From: a virus
IMG/VR virus record: IMGVR_UViG_3300008117_000472
Span: 1 to 22,285 of that record
Length of the DNA stretch: 22,285 bases
Strand: one strand, 5' to 3'
Each line of letters starts with the position of its first letter. Within the stretch, counting starts at the first letter, position 1. This document shows positions 5,845-13,053 of the stretch, in pieces. Below the pieces are notes generated by a model. The model saw nothing but the letters and a program-made list of their open reading frames with translations, had not been told where the DNA came from and searched no databases. A program made the translations under genes and the position numbers.

Positions 5845-8074
5845 TTTCTAGCAATAATGGCTTGATTATTTTTATTCTCTTAGTAAGAGTAATTTCACCG
5901 TTTAACGAGCCAATAGTCAAATGCCCGCCATTCTTTAGTTCACCAAATAACATCATCTTACTTAGCGGACGTTTAATTAGTTGATCAATAGTTCTCTGCA
6001 AAGGACGAGCACCCATTTTTGAATCAAATCCTTTTTCAATTAGTAGTTCAATTGCAGATTTGTCAATCTTAATTTTAATGCCCTTTTCTTTGACCTGTGC
6101 GCTCAATTCTGCAATAAACTTGTTAACAACCTTAACCATAATGTCTTTGCCAAGTTTCTTAAAGGTAACAACAGCATCTAATCGATTACGGAATTCTGGA
6201 GCAAAAAACTTCTTTAGATCAGAATCAGTGTAGTCTTTTTCTTGTGCACCAAAGCCAATTTGATTTTTTTCACTTGCTTGTGCGCCAGCGTTAGTGGTCA
6301 ATATAAGAATCAAGTTTCGGCAATCAGCTTTCTTACCATTGCTGCCAGTAACAAACCCGTTATCCATTAGCTGTAACAAAATTGTACTTACGTCTGGATG
6401 TGATTTTTCAACTTCATCAAACAATAATACACAATTTGGATTCTCTTGAATTTGTGTAATTAGCAAGCCAGCATTTTCTTCAAAGCCAACATATCCTGGG
6501 GGACTACCGATTAGTTTAGACACACTGTGTTTTTCTTGATATTCACTCATATCAAAGCGAATAAGTTTAACACCTAACTGTTTAGCAAGTGCTTTTGCAG
6601 TTTCAGTTTTACCACAACCAGTTGGACCCATAAACACAAAACTACCAACTGGTTTATTATCAGCTTTAAGTCCTGCACGGGCAACAAGAATTTTATCAAC
6701 TACTTCTGTAATAGCAGTATCTTGCCCATACACCTCTGCTTGTAACTCTGTTTCCAAAGTAGACAAATTACTGGATTCAGTTTCGGCAATTTGCTCTGCT
6801 GGCATTTGAACCATTTGTGCTAGTTCGTATTGGATTTCACGTTCACCAACAACTCGTTCATCTGCAAGTTTTAAGTTAAATCGAGAACATGCACAGTCAA
6901 TTAAGTCAATTGCTTTATCAGGCAACTTCTTATCTGCTTGATATTTAACGGACAACTTAATTGCAACATGTAAAGCTTCATCAAGAATTTTAACTTTATG
7001 ATGACCCTCGTAATACTTCTTAAGACCTTTTAGAATTTGCAATGCTACTTCTGGAGTGGGCTCATCAACTGTAATGCGTTGGAAACGACGCATGAGCGCA
7101 CGATCTTTTTCAAAGTGCTTGCGATATTCATCCCATGTAGTTGACGCTACAACTTTAATGTTACCTTTGCTTAATGCAGGCTTCATCATGTTGGCAAGGT
7201 CATTGGCACTATTTCCAGAACTGCCAGCACCGCTAATCATGTGTGCTTCGTCAATAAACAGTACAGTCTTGCCTTTCTTTTCTAATGCTTTGAGAACAAG
7301 TTTAAAACGTTCTTCAAAATCTCCACGATATTTAGATCCAGCAAGCATGGCACTGATATCTAAATTAAACACTTGGTAATCTTTTAGAAAATCTGGAACT
7401 GCACCATTAACAATGTTAAAAGCAAGGCCTTCAGCAATAGCGGTTTTACCAACTCCTGGATCACCAACTAGCATTACGTTATTTTTACTTCTACGTCCCA
7501 TTGCTAGAGCAATATTTTCTAATTCTTCAATACGACCTATTACAGGGTCAATTTTATTCTTCTTAACTGAATCGTTAAGATTGGTTGTGAATGCTTTTAA
7601 CGCTCTTTCGCTTTGATTATCATGCACTTCTTCTTCGCCGCTTTCTACTTCGTTGTTAATGTAATCGGCAAATTTATCTTTGTCAATTTCTGCTTGTTGA
7701 ATATAATATAATGCCCATGATCGTTTTTCACCCATCATTGCTAGGAAAACGTCTGATGGTTCAATTTGTTGACGACCATTAAACAACACTTGTGTAAACG
7801 CACGATTTAACACACGTTCAACTGCTTGTGTCTTTTTAGGTTTACCAACGGTATTGGTCACAATATCGTTGAGTTTAGTTTTTAGATAATGTTCAAGATT
7901 TTTTTTGATATACTCGGGATCAGCACCGTATCCTTGAACACATTTAAAGAAACTTTCTTCGCACAGCATGGAAAAAAGCAAATGCTCAACAGTCAAGTAC
8001 TCGTGTTGTAGTTTTTTGGCTACATCAATGGCCTTTTCAAAAACTAACTTTAAATTCTCACTTGGTTCTACCAT
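5807..8074 (-). CDS. clpA: ClpA-like AAA+ protein unfoldase
   Basis: 755 residues, about the length of bacterial ClpA. Domain order: Clp N-domain (about 1-145), AAA+ 1 with Walker A GDPGVGKT (204-211) and Walker B VLFIDE (271-276), AAA+ 2 with Walker A GPTGCGKT (483-490), Walker B LLFDEV (550-555) and sensor-2 GARPLQR (688-694). There is no long ClpB-type coiled-coil insertion between the modules, so it is ClpA rather than ClpB. The tripeptide IGF at 606-608 lies where ClpA/ClpX carry the ClpP-docking IGL/IGF loop, so docking onto host ClpP is plausible. The last 25 residues are a phage-specific tail. A strong sigma70-type promoter lies just upstream, so expression is probably early. Confidence 0.95.
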   Translation of the reverse strand: MVEPSENLKLVFEKAIDVAKKLQHEYLTVEHLLFSMLCEESFFKCVQGYGADPEYIKKNLEHYLKTKLNDIVTNTVGKPKKTQAVERVLNRAFTQVLFNGRQQIEPSDVFLAMMGEKRSWALYYIQQAEIDKDKFADYINNEVESGEEEVHDNQSERALKAFTTNLNDSVKKNKIDPVIGRIEELENIALAMGRRSKNNVMLVGDPGVGKTAIAEGLAFNIVNGAVPDFLKDYQVFNLDISAMLAGSKYRGDFEERFKLVLKALEKKGKTVLFIDEAHMISGAGSSGNSANDLANMMKPALSKGNIKVVASTTWDEYRKHFEKDRALMRRFQRITVDEPTPEVALQILKGLKKYYEGHHKVKILDEALHVAIKLSVKYQADKKLPDKAIDLIDCACSRFNLKLADERVVGEREIQYELAQMVQMPAEQIAETESSNLSTLETELQAEVYGQDTAITEVVDKILVARAGLKADNKPVGSFVFMGPTGCGKTETAKALAKQLGVKLIRFDMSEYQEKHSVSKLIGSPPGYVGFEENAGLLITQIQENPNCVLLFDEVEKSHPDVSTILLQLMDNGFVTGSNGKKADCRNLILILTTNAGAQASEKNQIGFGAQEKDYTDSDLKKFFAPEFRNRLDAVVTFKKLGKDIMVKVVNKFIAELSAQVKEKGIKIKIDKSAIELLIEKGFDSKMGARPLQRTIDQLIKRPLSKMMLFGELKNGGHLTIGSLNGEITLTKRIKIIKPLLLENETQPENTSQEN

Positions 8075-8121
8075 TCTCGTTCCTTTGTTATTATATCAGA
8101 TAAACAATACCTTCAAACTCT

Positions 8122-8149
8122 ATTATATACGAAACTTGTAACTTGTCAA
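8122..8149 (-). promoter_or_regulatory. Sigma70-type promoter for clpA-like gene
   Basis: On the minus strand there is a perfect -35 TTGACA (8144-8149), a 16-base spacer and a perfect -10 TATAAT (8122-8127). The predicted start of transcription is about 8115, leaving a leader of about 40 bases with an AAGGAA ribosome site before the ATG at 8074. The -35 is centred in the palindrome TAACTTG-T-CAAGTTA (8139-8153), a possible repressor site. Confidence 0.8.
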
Positions 8150-8164
8150 GTTATTTTTTAGAAG

Positions 8165-9004
8165 TTATTGAGGTAAATTATTAATTTCTTTTTGAATGGC
8201 TTCTAGTTTGGCTCTTATTGTACTATCAGTAATTGATGGAACTTTGACATTAACAATAATGATAAAATTACCAGTTTGTCTATGCCTTGAGTTTTGAAAC
8301 CCCATTCCAGAACACGAATATTCGTCACCGTGTTGAACACCTGGACGAATCTTGACCTGTAAAGTTTTATCATCAATTGTACGGATCATTTTTTCAACGC
8401 CTAGCATAGCGTCAAATGTGGATAATTCAATTTGCGTACAAATGTCATCTCCACGTCTAAAATATTGTAAATCAGGATCTACAAATATAGTAACGTTCAA
8501 GTTGCCTCTTGGGGCGCCTGGAATACTATCGTCGCCTAATCCATTATAGCGTATAGTTTGTCCAGTTTCAATGCCAGGTGGGATATTAATTACAACACTT
8601 TGTTGTTTACCAGTCATCATTTGATATAGTGCTTCTAGTTCTTTACCCAAGAAGCTGTCTTTTAATGATATGTTGAGACGAATGCCCAAATCTCTGTTGC
8701 GTCTAGATTGTTGGTGAAAACCGGCAAATCCTGGACCGAACCTAAATCCAAACATTTCATTAATGTCGTGGAAGCCGCCAGCACTGCCAAAGGGATTCCA
8801 TTCTTGTTGTGAACCGCCAGCATCGTACTCAGCTCGTTTTTGTTCATCGCTTAACGTGCGATACGCTTCTTCAATTTCTTTGAATTTCTTTTCGTCACCA
8901 CCGCGATCTGGGTGATGCTTCATAGCCAAGGCACGATATGCTTTTTTGATATCTGCCTGGCTGCAATTAGATTGTAATCCGAGAGTTTCGTAGTAGGTCA
9001 TCAT
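8165..9004 (-). CDS. DnaJ-like co-chaperone (type II, CbpA-like)
   Basis: 280 residues from the chosen start MMTYYETLGL. An N-terminal J domain (about 3-66) carries the HPD motif at 31-33, which stimulates Hsp70/DnaK ATPase. A short Gly/Phe region (about 74-105) follows. Then come DnaJ C-terminal substrate-binding domains with SLKDSFLGKELE, INIPPGIETGQTIRYNGLGD and VKIRPGVQHGDEYSCSGMGF. The four CxxCxGxG zinc motifs of type I DnaJ are absent. An ATG at 9019 is also in frame, but the promoter -10 lies across those codons and J domains normally begin M-x-YYexLG. So 9004 or 9001 is preferred. No DnaK is in the window, so host DnaK is the likely partner. Confidence 0.93.
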   Translation of the reverse strand: MMTYYETLGLQSNCSQADIKKAYRALAMKHHPDRGGDEKKFKEIEEAYRTLSDEQKRAEYDAGGSQQEWNPFGSAGGFHDINEMFGFRFGPGFAGFHQQSRRNRDLGIRLNISLKDSFLGKELEALYQMMTGKQQSVVINIPPGIETGQTIRYNGLGDDSIPGAPRGNLNVTIFVDPDLQYFRRGDDICTQIELSTFDAMLGVEKMIRTIDDKTLQVKIRPGVQHGDEYSCSGMGFQNSRHRQTGNFIIIVNVKVPSITDSTIRAKLEAIQKEINNLPQ

Positions 9005-9007
9005 ATA

Positions 9008-9036
9008 ATTATACAACATGTTGACCTACTAGTCAA
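9008..9036 (-). promoter_or_regulatory. Sigma70-type promoter for dnaJ-like gene
   Basis: On the minus strand there is TTGACT (9031-9036), a 17-base spacer and a perfect TATAAT (9008-9013). With the usual spacing, +1 falls at about 9001, the A of an in-frame ATG, so the mRNA may be leaderless. The TTGACTAGT around the -35 is the same as in the gp44 promoter. Confidence 0.72.
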
Positions 9037-9039
9037 CAT
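9018..9039. repeat. Inverted repeat over the -35 of the dnaJ-like promoter (operator candidate)
   Basis: ATGTTGAC (9018-9025) and GTCAACAT (9032-9039) are perfect 8-base arms around a 6-base spacer. The repeat overlaps the -35 hexamer of the minus-strand promoter and has no T-run, so an operator is more likely than a terminator. Confidence 0.55.
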
Positions 9040-9047
9040 TCTGATTA

Positions 9048-9578
9048 TCAATCCCTTAGAGGCATATCCCCGTCATCCATTGGTTTGCTGGATGCTGGTT
9101 TTTTAACAGCCATTGGGGTTACTGGTGTTGGAGACGTTGCCGCTCCAAATCCTGTATTACCACCAAAGCTACTTGGTGTTGGGCTTGCTGCCGGAGAACC
9201 AAATCCTCCTGGTGCTGCACCAAATCCTGATTGTGGTTGGCTAGGTGTTGAAGATCCGTTTGCAAAACCTGCTCCTGGTGTTTGTATTCCGCCATTGTTT
9301 GCTCCTGCCATTTTTTCTTGTGTACGACCAAATGCTGCAATACCCAACACAGCACCCATAGCAATATGGAACAAGCCAGCACCTTGTAGTGTTAGTGGAT
9401 TCCATTGGCTTGTAACTGATCCACCATTTAATGACTGTAACAAACTCCATAACACTGGAAATACAACCATGTCCATGGTGCAGACCAACATGTACATCCA
9501 ACCCATCATTGGACGCCATTTTGAATTCATCCAATCTTCTTTTTTCTTTTCGCTTTCGCTTTTAATTTCTTCTGACAT
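9048..9578 (-). CDS. Putative holin with Gly/Pro-rich cytoplasmic tail
   Basis: 176 residues. A charged N-terminus is followed by NSKWRPMMGWMYMLVC and a long hydrophobic stretch (about 22-50), then a second membrane segment (QGAGLFHIAMGAVLGIAAFG, about 65-84). The layout resembles the 3TM gene-transfer-agent-type holin family and similar marine T4-like phage proteins. Residues 92-176 are a Gly/Pro/Ser-rich low-complexity tail with repeated GFGA/GFGS. It sits with spanin genes, which supports a lysis role; it would make the membrane pores that release the endolysin. A good AGGAG ribosome site precedes the ATG. The holin call rests on context and membrane layout only. Confidence 0.72.
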   Translation of the reverse strand: MSEEIKSESEKKKEDWMNSKWRPMMGWMYMLVCTMDMVVFPVLWSLLQSLNGGSVTSQWNPLTLQGAGLFHIAMGAVLGIAAFGRTQEKMAGANNGGIQTPGAGFANGSSTPSQPQSGFGAAPGGFGSPAASPTPSSFGGNTGFGAATSPTPVTPMAVKKPASSKPMDDGDMPLRD

Positions 9579-9600
9579 TTAGTTCGCTCCTATTTGTCTA

Positions 9601-9717
9601 TTACTTTTTAGCAATCATTGTTTGAATTTTTTCCTGAATTGCCTTAGCCCAGAAAGGCTGTGGAAAATTCCAACCTACAAATGCTCCTACTGCTACCCAT
9701 AATAAAATATCTAACAT
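9601..9717 (-). CDS. 38-residue single-pass membrane protein in the lysis cassette
   Basis: A short frame starting MLDILLWVAVGAFVGW, with one membrane segment (about 2-18), then NFPQPFWAKAIQEKIQT and a basic end AKK. GAFVGWNFPQPxWAKAIQEK is a pattern I recognise from tiny proteins of marine T4-like phages. The ribosome site GAGGAG lies 7 bases before the ATG, better than at many neighbours, so it is very likely a real gene. It lies between the holin candidate and the i-spanin. A role as antiholin, pinholin or accessory lysis protein is possible but unproven. Confidence 0.75.
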   Translation of the reverse strand: MLDILLWVAVGAFVGWNFPQPFWAKAIQEKIQTMIAKK

Positions 9718-9743
9718 AATAACGCTCCTCAGTGTTTATGATA

Positions 9744-10364
9744 TTATTTAACGCTTTCAAAGATTTTCTTTTGTTCCTTGTACCACTCTTGCCATGCTTC
9801 TAGTTTGGCTGCGTTTTCGTGACAGCTTCCGTAGTTTTCAACGACTCTGTCGAGGAGCTGACTGGCTTTAACTTCGCTGGGGGTTCCATCAGTTGCGGCG
9901 GCACGTCCGGCCACTTCATTACGACTGGCGCTGTCGTGCAAGCTGACAGTAGACTTAGGCAAAGCACACTGAGCATCCAATTGCTTGCCCGCAACTTCTT
10001 TGATAATTTCTCTGTTAACATATACATTTTCCTTGACTACTTTAATTTTAGTAACTACTTTTTCTTGAATTACAACATTTACTTGCTGACTCTTTTCTTC
10101 TGCTATTTTTACTTTTGCTTCAAGTTCTTCAACTCTAGCCCGCCATATCATTTCAGTGCCATAACTTCCAAACAAATACATGCCAGCTGATAATAAAACA
10201 ACTCCTACCAATTCTGCTGGCAATTTATATTGCCCCATCATAGGAATCCAAGTAACCAACTTACTGGCTACATATAGCCCAATACCCAATGCGATAATAA
10301 TGTAGGTGAGCCAAATGAAAATGCCATCTGGTATTAAACTTATCATCCATCCCAATTGAGCCAT
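9744..10364 (-). CDS. Rz-like inner-membrane spanin (i-spanin), two membrane segments
   Basis: 206 residues. There are two hydrophobic segments (about 13-35 and 49-68), then a long heptad-like helix (about 75-120: VEELEAKVKIAEEKSQQVNVVIQ and on) and a periplasmic-type end with Cys133 and Cys181. A membrane anchor plus coiled coil is the i-spanin layout. Together with an o-spanin it would fuse inner and outer membranes in the last step of lysis. The decisive evidence is a lipobox protein wholly nested in another frame (9800-10027). Two membrane segments instead of one is unusual for Rz. The start overlaps the upstream gene's stop by one base. Confidence 0.82.
   Translation of the reverse strand: MAQLGWMISLIPDGIFIWLTYIIIALGIGLYVASKLVTWIPMMGQYKLPAELVGVVLLSAGMYLFGSYGTEMIWRARVEELEAKVKIAEEKSQQVNVVIQEKVVTKIKVVKENVYVNREIIKEVAGKQLDAQCALPKSTVSLHDSASRNEVAGRAAATDGTPSEVKASQLLDRVVENYGSCHENAAKLEAWQEWYKEQKKIFESVK
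9800..10027 (-). CDS. Rz1-like outer-membrane lipoprotein spanin (o-spanin), nested in the i-spanin gene
   Basis: 75 residues, in a different frame wholly inside the i-spanin gene. A basic N-terminus and hydrophobic core (WMLSVLCLSLLSAC) end in the lipobox LSAC (27-30), with Cys30 the predicted lipidated residue. The mature 46 residues are proline-rich (KWPDVPPQLMEPPAKLKPV), typical of Rz1 proteins. Nested Rz1 within Rz is known from lambda-type phages. It would be anchored in the outer membrane and bind the i-spanin's end, so the host has an outer membrane. An alternative start is Met3. Confidence 0.85.
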   Translation of the reverse strand: MYMLTEKLSKKLRASNWMLSVLCLSLLSACTTAPVVMKWPDVPPQLMEPPAKLKPVSSSTESLKTTEAVTKTQPN

Positions 10365-11095
10365 TAGATCATCTCCAACGCAACTGCGTATCCATTATTT
10401 TCAAATATAAATGTGTTGTTAATTTTTGTAATGTTGTAGTTGCCAAGAGTTTTTGTTAAAAACATTATCTCACTCATGTCTTTGGATCCTAGTTTGATAG
10501 CACCCGGAATTCTGCTGTACAATGCATCTTTACGATCAAAATCTTTAATACGCATATTAACAGATTCAGCAAATACTCTTTCAAACCTAATGTCGTCCTC
10601 TAGTACACTGACGTTTTCGGCAAATCCTCTTCTAAAGAAATTAGAAAAATTATTCATTTCGTTATTTGCAACTCTTTCATCATAGCTGTCTATGTCTTTG
10701 GGAATTGCTGCTTCCAAAGTTTCTAAATCAGCCGGAATACTTTTAAAACTCTTGTAGTATCTAAACTTCCAATTATTGCTGCCAGTTAATCTGCTAGCGC
10801 CGTCTAATAGTTCTATAATTTGTTTTGACACGTGTTTAGTTCTTTCAATCTCAACAAACACTTTAAATTTTCCGTTGTCCACTGGTCCGTTAGTTGCATC
10901 AGCGTCAACAACAAAGTCGTAACCCATTTCAAAAAATCTTGCAAGGTCATCTGCTGGGGCTTTACTATCAGCAGTAAAACTTAGTACAACCAAATCTCCG
11001 TCTTCGCCAATTTTACTTTTATAGCTGTCAATTTCAAAAACGTGACTGATTAAATTTACCAAATCACCTGCGACTAAATCTTCATTAATTTGCAT
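10364..11095 (-). CDS. Conserved T4-like phage protein, function unknown
   Basis: 243 residues. Segments such as LISHVFEIDSYKSKIGEDGDLVVLSF, GKFKVFVEIERTKHV, NWKFRYYKSF, NNFSNFF and a C-terminal FLTKTLGNYNITKINNTFIFEN follow a pattern I recognise in a large family of uncharacterised marine T4-like phage proteins. Mixed alpha/beta, no membrane segment and no catalytic motif. Its ends overlap both neighbours by one base, so it is in one transcript with the 179-residue gene upstream and the spanin gene downstream. The CTAAATA motif before 11634 suggests late expression, perhaps as a virion protein. Confidence 0.8.
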   Translation of the reverse strand: MQINEDLVAGDLVNLISHVFEIDSYKSKIGEDGDLVVLSFTADSKAPADDLARFFEMGYDFVVDADATNGPVDNGKFKVFVEIERTKHVSKQIIELLDGASRLTGSNNWKFRYYKSFKSIPADLETLEAAIPKDIDSYDERVANNEMNNFSNFFRRGFAENVSVLEDDIRFERVFAESVNMRIKDFDRKDALYSRIPGAIKLGSKDMSEIMFLTKTLGNYNITKINNTFIFENNGYAVALEMI

Positions 11096-11634
11096 TATGC
11101 TGGTGCTCCTGCCGCTGGTGCTGCCGCGGTTGGCGGTGCTGCTGGTGCTGCTGCTGGTGCAGCTGGTCCTTGATTTCCAGCTGTTGGGTTCTTGCTAGAA
11201 CGCTCTTCTCTAATACGATCCATATACCCGTTAAAAATATCAAACACTAATTTTTTAGGCATTGCAATTTCTACAACCCAGATAGGTTTGGAATCTAACT
11301 TGCCCTTCTTTGTTCCAGGACGTAAATCATCAGGTGTTCTAATCTTGCGCGGCTCTACCTTTTGTGTTTTTTGAAACGTAACCTTGCAGCCTAATTCTGT
11401 TAATCTTTTAGCAGCGATTGGGTCTGGCATTTTGTTATAGTCCCACATGAATTCTGCGGTAACCCAATGTCTATCTACTTTTGGTCCGCTAGCTAATTCT
11501 CCGTCTTGCCAGTTTTTATATACGTACATATCCATTTCGTCTAGAACTCTTTCAAAGTCCTTTAGAATAGCCAAGCTGGAATTGTTGTTATAGATGCTTT
11601 CTACGTTTTTAATTACTTCTAAAATATCGCGCAT
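11095..11634 (-). CDS. Conserved T4-like phage protein with Ala/Pro-rich tail
   Basis: 179 residues. Residues about 28-140 (LDEMDMYVYKNWQDGELASGP, HWVTAEFMWDYNKMPDP, RKIRTPDDLRPGTKKGKLDSKPIWVVEI, MPKKLVFDIFNGY) follow a pattern I recognise in uncharacterised marine T4-like phage proteins. The last 25 residues are almost only Ala, Pro and Gly, coded by a GC-rich stretch with many GCN repeats. This is probably a flexible tail and may vary in length by replication slippage. It is the first gene of the leftward unit that runs on to the lysis genes, with a late promoter 28 bases before the ATG. Confidence 0.8.
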   Translation of the reverse strand: MRDILEVIKNVESIYNNNSSLAILKDFERVLDEMDMYVYKNWQDGELASGPKVDRHWVTAEFMWDYNKMPDPIAAKRLTELGCKVTFQKTQKVEPRKIRTPDDLRPGTKKGKLDSKPIWVVEIAMPKKLVFDIFNGYMDRIREERSSKNPTAGNQGPAAPAAAPAAPPTAAAPAAGAPA

Positions 11635-11661
11635 GGATTTGAGTCCTATATTGTACTCAAG

Positions 11662-11668
11662 TATTTAG
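11662..11668 (-). promoter_or_regulatory. Late promoter motif CTAAATA
   Basis: On the minus strand the site reads AGCTAAATAC, 28 bases upstream of the ATG at 11634, in the divergent gap between this gene and phoH. It is likely the late promoter for the unit 11634 to about 9048. Confidence 0.6.
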
Positions 11669-11798
11669 CTAGGAAAGTTCTATGTAGTATGTGTTTATTA
11701 TTTCACCAAACGTATAAGTAATTGTGTAGGACCTCTGTAGTTATCGAGGCGGTCGCTACAAGTTCTACTTTTACATTAAAGAGTAGGAGAATAACTAG

Positions 11799-12518
11799 AT
11801 GAGTAAAAACCGCGTGAAAAAACGTTTTACATCTGATGTTAAAGTAATTGATTTCGAGTCATACCTTCCCCAAAAGAAGCAACGTGTAGTAATGACAGCA
11901 CGTAATTCTAACCAAAAAACTTACTTACAAAAATTACAAGAAGAATCGACTAGCATTGTATTTGCTATCGGTCCAGCCGGTACGGGTAAAACCATGCTAG
12001 CGGTAATGCATGGTGTTAAGTTATATCAGGAAGGGTTAGTTGATAAAATCATAGTTACCAGACCCGCCGTTTCTGTAGATGAGGATTTAGGATTTTTGCC
12101 AGGTACATTGAATGAAAAAATGGCACCATGGACTCGTCCTATATTTGACGTCTTAGGAGAGTATTACAAAGCACAAGACATCGCTAAGATGTTGGAGGAA
12201 GGAGTTATTGAAATCAGCCCACTCGCGTATATGCGCGGAAGAACCTTTAAGAACGCATACATTATTGCTGATGAAATGCAAAATGCCACAGTCAATCAAA
12301 TGAAAATGTTACTAACACGTTTAGGAGAAAATTCTAAAATGGTAGTAACTGGTGACTTAGCACAAGCTGATCGTGTGAACGACAATGGCTTGATTAATTT
12401 TTGCAACCTACTCAAAAATAAACAAATGAAACATATCGATATAGTGCAGTTTGACCATAAAGATATTGAACGCCACGATGCAGTAAAGGAGGTGTTATCG
12501 CTGTACGGGGACAACTAA
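11799..12518 (+). CDS. phoH: PhoH-like ATPase
   Basis: 239 residues. PhoH signature: Walker A GPAGTGKT (58-65), the TRPAVSVDEDLGFLPG segment (87-102), Walker B YIIADE (154-159) followed by MQNAT, and VVTGDLAQ (182-189). PhoH is a cytoplasmic P-loop NTPase often found in marine phages; its proposed links to phosphate stress or RNA metabolism are not settled. It is the only plus-strand gene in the window. A ribosome site AGGAG lies 9 bases before the ATG, and a strong terminator follows. I could not find a convincing -35/-10 pair in the 160-base upstream gap, so its promoter is unknown. Confidence 0.95.
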   Translation: MSKNRVKKRFTSDVKVIDFESYLPQKKQRVVMTARNSNQKTYLQKLQEESTSIVFAIGPAGTGKTMLAVMHGVKLYQEGLVDKIIVTRPAVSVDEDLGFLPGTLNEKMAPWTRPIFDVLGEYYKAQDIAKMLEEGVIEISPLAYMRGRTFKNAYIIADEMQNATVNQMKMLLTRLGENSKMVVTGDLAQADRVNDNGLINFCNLLKNKQMKHIDIVQFDHKDIERHDAVKEVLSLYGDN

Positions 12519-12524
12519 TAAGTT

Positions 12525-12550
12525 AAAAAGGGGCTTAAGGCCCCTTTTTT
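12525..12550. terminator. Two-way intrinsic terminator between phoH and the dCMP deaminase gene
   Basis: AAAAAGGGGC, loop TTAAG, GCCCCTTTTTT: a GC stem flanked by an A-run on one side and a T-run on the other, so it can stop transcription from both strands. It lies 7 bases after the phoH stop. The stop codon and last codons (Gly-Pro) of the minus-strand deaminase gene are inside the stem. Confidence 0.92.
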
Positions 12551-13053
12551 ATTTGCACTACTTCTACGCCGGACTTTTCGAGAAACGCAACACCACCAGT
12601 ATCCCGATAAGCGTCCCTATATAGAACACTGCCAATACCACTTTGGAATATAAGTTTGGCACAGTCCAAACATGGAGCATGGGTAATAAACATAGTAGCA
12701 CCCATACCACTGTTGTTAGACTTAGCCAGTTTTGCAATCGCATTTGATTCGGCATGAAGTACCTCCGGTTTTGTTTTTAATTTGAATCTCATTTTTCGAC
12801 CGTGTGCAGATACCCATTCTTCAAAAGGCCATTGCGATTCAATTTCTTCAGGACTAAGTCCATGCTCAACACCACTCATAAATTCTTTATCTTCGCAGTT
12901 GTTATCCCATCCACTGGGCATTCCGTTATATCCATAACTAATAACTGTATCGTCTTTGACAATAACTGCACCAACTTGTAACCTACGTGCATGGCTTAAT
13001 TTTGCAGTACGTTCAGCAAAATCATTGTATAAATCTATATATTTTTGTTTCAT
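12535..13053 (-). CDS. dCMP deaminase
   Basis: 172 residues from the chosen ATG. Zinc deaminase motifs: HAES (100-103, His100 zinc ligand, Glu102 catalytic) and PCLDC (127-131, zinc ligands Cys128 and Cys131). SHARRLQVGAVIVKDD and SYGYNGMPSGWDNNCE are typical of phage dCMP deaminases. The enzyme converts dCMP to dUMP for dTTP synthesis in viral DNA replication. The frame is open 5 codons further upstream, but the ATG at 13053 overlaps the previous stop as ATGA and gives the usual start [10 protein letters not shown]. It is the last gene of the early operon from the gp44 promoter and ends inside the terminator stem. Confidence 0.94.
   Translation of the reverse strand: MKQKYIDLYNDFAERTAKLSHARRLQVGAVIVKDDTVISYGYNGMPSGWDNNCEDKEFMSGVEHGLSPEEIESQWPFEEWVSAHGRKMRFKLKTKPEVLHAESNAIAKLAKSNNSGMGATMFITHAPCLDCAKLIFQSGIGSVLYRDAYRDTGGVAFLEKSGVEVVQIKKGP

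Noticed and set aside
7056-7616. Open frames on the plus strand opposite clpA
   Set aside because: They are shadows of the conserved AAA+ coding sequence, with no start signals.
9119-9534. Alternative minus-strand frames (87 and 97 codons) overlapping the holin candidate
   Set aside because: One is Gln/His/Leu-rich and arises from the low-complexity repeat; the other shows no domain. Neither has a lipobox, membrane layout or ribosome site like the nested o-spanin.
9085-9582. Long open frame of 165 codons on the plus strand
   Set aside because: It is the reverse of the holin candidate's Gly/Pro-rich region. The composition (many Pro, Asn, Ala) mirrors the real gene, there is no ribosome site, and all local signals are on the minus strand.
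11700-11798. Possible riboswitch or structured leader upstream of phoH
   Set aside because: Only short 4-base pairings (GACC/GGTC, CCTC/GAGG) that exclude each other are visible, with no known riboswitch core.
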